Shown here in pieces: positions 1 through 4,100 of a stretch of 6,716 bases of DNA; position 1 is the first letter of the stretch; every line of letters starts with the position of its first letter. The stretch is taken from NCBI GenBank assembly GCA_035390885.1, contig DAOOUW010000068.1, forward strand, positions 1-6,716, given 5' to 3'. The DNA is from JAOAFT01 sp035390885. GTDB taxonomy: Bacteria; Bacteroidota; Ignavibacteria; UBA10030. A program made the translations under genes and the position numbers. The notes beneath the pieces are model-generated. The model did not search any database. It was not told where the DNA came from and saw only the letters and a program-made list of their open reading frames with translations.

Positions 1-1
1 C

Positions 2-100
2 CTTCTTGATAATCTCGTGAAACTTGCTTTCTTACCAATAGATGTTTGGATGGAAAATAACAAAGGAGGAACAATGTTATGGAAGTTTTGCTTGGTATAA
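2..100 (+). CDS. possible 3' end of an upstream gene (partial)
   Basis: This is the only plus-strand frame open through the first 78 bases; the other two stop at 7-9 and 18-20. It reads LLDNLVKLAFLPIDVW and continues to a TAA at 98-100. If real, its last 22 bases overlap the start of the SPFH gene in another frame, and the Shine-Dalgarno sequence of that gene lies inside it, which is typical of translationally coupled operon genes. The fragment is too short to assign a family. It could also be non-coding leader that is open by chance. Confidence 0.35.
   Translation, partial: LLDNLVKLAFLPIDVWMENNKGGTMLWKFCLV
64..69 (+). promoter_or_regulatory. strong Shine-Dalgarno site for the SPFH-like gene
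   Basis: The sequence AGGAGG, within AAAGGAGGA, ends 9 bases before the ATG at 79. It settles the start: an ATG at 74-76 lies only 4 bases downstream of the site and opens a frame that stops at 98-100. Such a full-consensus site shows that this organism uses Shine-Dalgarno initiation at least for some genes. Confidence 0.8.
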
Positions 101-1050
101 TTTTACTCTGTTGCATTCTTTATGTACTGTTTGAGTATAGAGTTCGTCGTCCAGAAGTTATTGTACTTTATGAATCGAATGGAAAAATTGGAATTCGGAG
201 AGGCTCGTTCTATCCACGTCATTTCAGTCTTGCATTAAAACGAACGACACAGCCAATTCAATTAACCGTTGATGGAACGGCGGCTGGGAATTTAGGCGTT
301 CGCGTCAAACTCATTGGTTCTGTAGCGCCATCGCTGGAAAATATTCAGGCTCTGATTCGAGTGGGGGGATGGAATGGCGATGCAGTTTCTCGCGCTGCGG
401 AAGAAGTGCAGATTGTGTTACAGGGTTTGGTGAAAGAGTACACAGAGCGTAACGATATAAACTCACTTTCATCGCAGGCGCTTCTTGAATATTTGCTCTC
501 GAAGTGTTCGATAACGAAAGAGAAGTTTGGAGTTGAACTTATTTCGCTTGTTGTCCAATCCCTTGAGCCGACAGATTCGCAGATTGCAGAAGCTCTTCGT
601 CAGCAGGAACAAGCTCGCATCCTCGAAAAGACTGAACGCTTGAACAACGAAGCACGCACGGCAGCAGCAAAAGCAAAATTCAAAGCTGATGAGGAAATTG
701 CAGAAATGGAACATGCGCTCGAGATGAAAAAAGCAGAATTGAAGGCAAAGCAACTTGAGCAGGAATCTGCAATTGCATATAAACAATTGAAAGATGAATT
801 GGAACGGAATCGGATGCGATTGGCGTTCGAGCGTGAAGAACTTGAAATGCTGAAGAGCAGTCCAGAGCTCTTGATGCTTACTCCACAGGCAGCTCGCCTT
901 GCAGAGGCAAGTCAAAATCTAAAGAATGCTCGCACTGTCATTTCGTTGACTCCGCAGGATCTTTCTCGAGGCGCAGAACTGCTTACGATGTTTCAAACAT
1001 TGCTCACTAAAGCAATGGAGCAAAAGCATACTCAGAGAGAGAAAAAATAA
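79..1050 (+). CDS. SPFH/band-7-like membrane-anchored coiled-coil protein
   Basis: The 323-residue product begins with a hydrophobic segment (about residues 4-18, LLGIILLCCILYVLF) followed by the basic stretch RVRR. This looks like an uncleaved N-terminal membrane anchor with the rest of the protein in the cytoplasm. Residues about 26-165 resemble an SPFH (stomatin/prohibitin/flotillin) domain: a beta-rich part (PEVIVLYESNGKIGIRRG, then QLTVDGTAAGNLGVRVKLIG) followed by helices and the segment FGVELISLVVQSLEP, which matches the usual end of the domain. Residues about 166-262 are a long coiled coil rich in Ala, Glu, Lys and Gln. The tail (263-323) begins SPELLMLTP and carries further helices. 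Known family members form oligomeric rings or cages that organise membrane patches and partner enzymes. The start follows the AGGAGG site at 64-69. The giant gene follows 66 bases after the stop with no visible terminator, so cotranscription is likely. I recognise the fold class but not a specific named orthologue. Confidence 0.8.
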   Translation: MEVLLGIILLCCILYVLFEYRVRRPEVIVLYESNGKIGIRRGSFYPRHFSLALKRTTQPIQLTVDGTAAGNLGVRVKLIGSVAPSLENIQALIRVGGWNGDAVSRAAEEVQIVLQGLVKEYTERNDINSLSSQALLEYLLSKCSITKEKFGVELISLVVQSLEPTDSQIAEALRQQEQARILEKTERLNNEARTAAAKAKFKADEEIAEMEHALEMKKAELKAKQLEQESAIAYKQLKDELERNRMRLAFEREELEMLKSSPELLMLTPQAARLAEASQNLKNARTVISLTPQDLSRGAELLTMFQTLLTKAMEQKHTQREKK

Positions 1051-1116
1051 ATAACATCGAGTTTTCACATCGCCAAGAATTCGAAGTAGAGAATTTATCG
1101 AAAAGGCATGCTTTCC
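1051..1116 (+). promoter_or_regulatory. short intergenic leader with Shine-Dalgarno-like AAAAGG
   Basis: This 66-base gap has an in-frame TAG at 1087-1089, so the downstream gene cannot extend further upstream. AAAAGG at 1101-1106 is a moderate ribosome binding site. It is only 1 base from the ATG at 1108 but 10 bases from the ATG at 1117, which favours the latter start. I see no GC-rich hairpin with a T-run, so no intrinsic terminator separates the two genes, and I cannot support a promoter. Confidence 0.5.
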
Positions 1117-1126
1117 ATGCAAAGCA
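1109..1126 (+). other. small inverted repeat around the start codon of the giant gene
   Basis: TGCTTT (1109-1114) and AAAGCA (1121-1126) are perfect reverse complements with a six-base loop CCATGC that holds the ATG at 1117. An overlapping alternative pairing is GCATG (1106-1110) with CATGC (1116-1120). The stem is short and mostly A-T, so it may be chance, but it could modulate start-site access. Confidence 0.25.
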
Positions 1127-4100
1127 ATTTATTAGAATATTTTCGTTTGAAGCCGGTGAAAGCGGCGCGTGTTTCAGAAATTAGCGAAACAACCGCAGCG
1201 GCGGCGATAGAGGCATCGGAGCGCGTCAACTTTCATATTGGGAATCCATTGCAAGATTCGCGCCTTTCATCTGCAATGGCTCGCATTGCTCTCGGAATAG
1301 ATGTTCAGCGAACTGAACTCAACGACGGCAATCCCGATGCCATTCTTAACTATTTAGGATGGGATGCCGCTGAGAAACCCAAATTGGAATTTCTACTCAA
1401 GACGATACAGAGAAGTTCGCCGTATATGCCGCGAGGAGGATATTCTCGAAAGAATCCTCATGCGCTTATCAAAGCCTTGTGCGACTGGTTAGAGAACCAA
1501 CAGGAAGCGCTGCAGTACGATACGGGAGAACAATCAGGACAGCGAGAAATTATTCTGGCGTCCGGTGGAATCCATGAGGCGCTCCGCATATTTCTCTTTG
1601 CTCTCTCTGAATACATCGAACATGCTCCAGCGCGTGTACTGCTCTATCGTTGTGAGATAAGCTCATCGCTCCATGCTCTTCCCAATTTGCTTTTTGAAAC
1701 ATTGGATAGTCAGGAAGCAATTGCGCGTGAGCAAATTCTTACAATTACCAAAACCGCTCATCCGGTTCCAACGGTAGTTATTATTGGTGAATTGCTTTCC
1801 GAAGAAACCCGTCGAATGTTCAGAACGATAAGTATCGAATATCCGCTATTTTTTGTTGAAGTGAATGACGCTCCCAATCATCTTTCGCTTGCACGTGAAG
1901 CAAAGCTCGTTGATAGAGCGCTTCGATTCTTGACGCCGAAAATATTTTCGCCGTCTCTAAAAAATGGATCGATTACTTTTATTCTAGGGAATGCAGATTT
2001 TCTTAATGTCATCGAAAATGTGCATTTCAACCTGAAGGGTTCGCCATCTGCTTCGGAAGTGGAATTACTTCTTTATCTCCTCGATTATAGAAAGCAAAAC
2101 GAACAGCAAACTTATTCTACTGAAATCGAAGTGAAACCTTCATTCGAAGGATTAGGATTAACTCGAGTTGCAGAAAATCGGATTCCAGTTATTTCGCAAT
2201 CAATCGAAGAAAGACTTTCTTCCTTTATTTCCTCATTCGAAGAGAAGGTCGAGAAAACAATTACGTCGGTGGAGAATGTTGTAGCGCGCTTATCAGATCG
2301 AATTTCTCACGCAAGGATTGCAAACGACTACGATGAATTTTCTCAATGTGATACACTGGGAATGCTCGATGATTTTGCAAATCACTTCGACGATTCTGAA
2401 TGGTTGCGTTCGCTCCAGCAAAGTTTTTTAAATGCTTTCCTTAAACATCAACCACAGTATACTCGTTCTTCTTGTGTGGTTGTGAGTGGCTCATCGAGAA
2501 CTGCATTGGGACTATTAGGCTTCCACTGCGGAATCAAAGAAGTGGTGATACCGGATTTAAGCTGGTCGTATGAACAATGTTTTCCAATTGTCCATGCAGT
2601 TCCTTTGACAAAAAATTTTGAGCTCGATGTTCCTGCAATAATCGAAAAACTGCAGGAGTTCATCCGCAGAGATGAGTTGTGGAAACAGAGAGGCGCATTA
2701 GTAATCAATAATCCACATAATGCAACAGGAAGAATCTTCAATGAGGCATCGGTGCGAGAGCTACTTACATTTTGTTTACAGAATGGAATTACAGTTATCG
2801 ATGATCTTTCGTATCAAAATGTTGCGCCTGTTCCAGACTTGCCGATTATAAAAACAGTGCGACAACTTGCCTCGGAATTAGTTCTGACTGGCGCCATTAC
2901 AGAAGAACAATCGAAAAGCGTTATCACGATTCATTCGATGTCGAAAACCGATTGCCTTGCCGGCGCTCGACTTGCCGTTGCAGAAATTCGTGATGAAAAA
3001 TTATTCCATACATTTCAAGAACTCAATTCCCGTATTCAACCGAACTACAATGCAATTTTCCTTTGCTATTTGTTCTATCGAAATAAAAAAGAGGAAGTGG
3101 AAGCCTACTGGCGATTGCGGAATACGATATTCTATGAGCGAATCCAATCACTGTTGAGCGCTGCTGCTCAACTTCCCGCAGATCGAAATCCGTTTAATCT
3201 TTCTATTCTTCCACCAACAGGAAGTATGTATCCGCTTCTTCGAATTGGGATATTGCCCTCGGGGCTTTCTCTGGATTGGCTTGCTTCGAATCTGGCGCGA
3301 CGAGGAATCGGAATGCTGCCGCTTGTTACGTTTGCGCGCACTGAGGAAGGATATGAAATAGGGAGGACGACATTCCGATTGACTCTCGGCGGAGTTGATG
3401 GCGCTGACGCGCTATTCCATAAAACACGTACCGTCCTCATTCATTTGAATAGACTTATTAAGGATGAAGCTGCAAAGTATAACCGAAAACAATTGCCGCT
3501 CCATCGAACGCCCGCTGAAAGCAGTAAAACGAGAGAGCTTACACAACTTTGGAATCACAGCGCTAAGGGAATTGTTGAATGGTGTTCCCGCAGCAACGTT
3601 TTGCATGAAATTTCAAATATTGTTCAGTTAGATTCGACGAAATTGCATCGTGAATTTCTTGAAAACTATATTCCTGAGAGACTTGACCATTTTCGTGTGC
3701 GATTACTCGATCGGTCGAAACTCCATGAAGAGCTTGTTGCCCAAACACTCAACGATGGTGGAAAGAGTTTATCGGAACGTCTCGATCATGAGTTGATGAA
3801 AGATTCTCTCCAGCGCCGAATTCAGTCGTTCAAGCTTCGTACCCATGATCGCACTGTTCATCCAACACAAATGTACTCTCTGCGAGCAGAATTGGCGCTC
3901 GATGAGCTTATCGATTCGATTCTTTTTAAGAAAAATATTCCTGACACACTTCTTCAGAAAATTGGTAATGAATTGATTCGAGAATATCTTGGTCTATCGG
4001 TGCCAATAACTTCTCGTGATGAAGCTGTCGAGATTTTACTCGACCTTGCAACTTTAATACGCGGCGAATGCTTTGCCGACCTTTACTCTGAGGAACAAAT

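Noticed and set aside
74..100. ATG at 74 as an alternative start upstream of the SPFH gene
   Set aside because: It is too close to AGGAGG (4 bases) and its frame stops at 98-100; ATG 79 has the proper spacing and opens 323 codons.
469..915. Antisense open frame opposite the SPFH-like gene
   Set aside because: Its product is rich in Cys, Phe and Leu, as expected from the complement of a Glu/Lys/Ala coiled coil; it has no recognisable motif.
1051..1116. Intrinsic terminator between the two genes
   Set aside because: No GC-rich stem followed by a T-run is present in the gap.
2957..3157. Short plus-strand open frame overlapping the aminotransferase domain
   Set aside because: It lies out of phase within the aminotransferase coding sequence and has no independent ribosome binding site.
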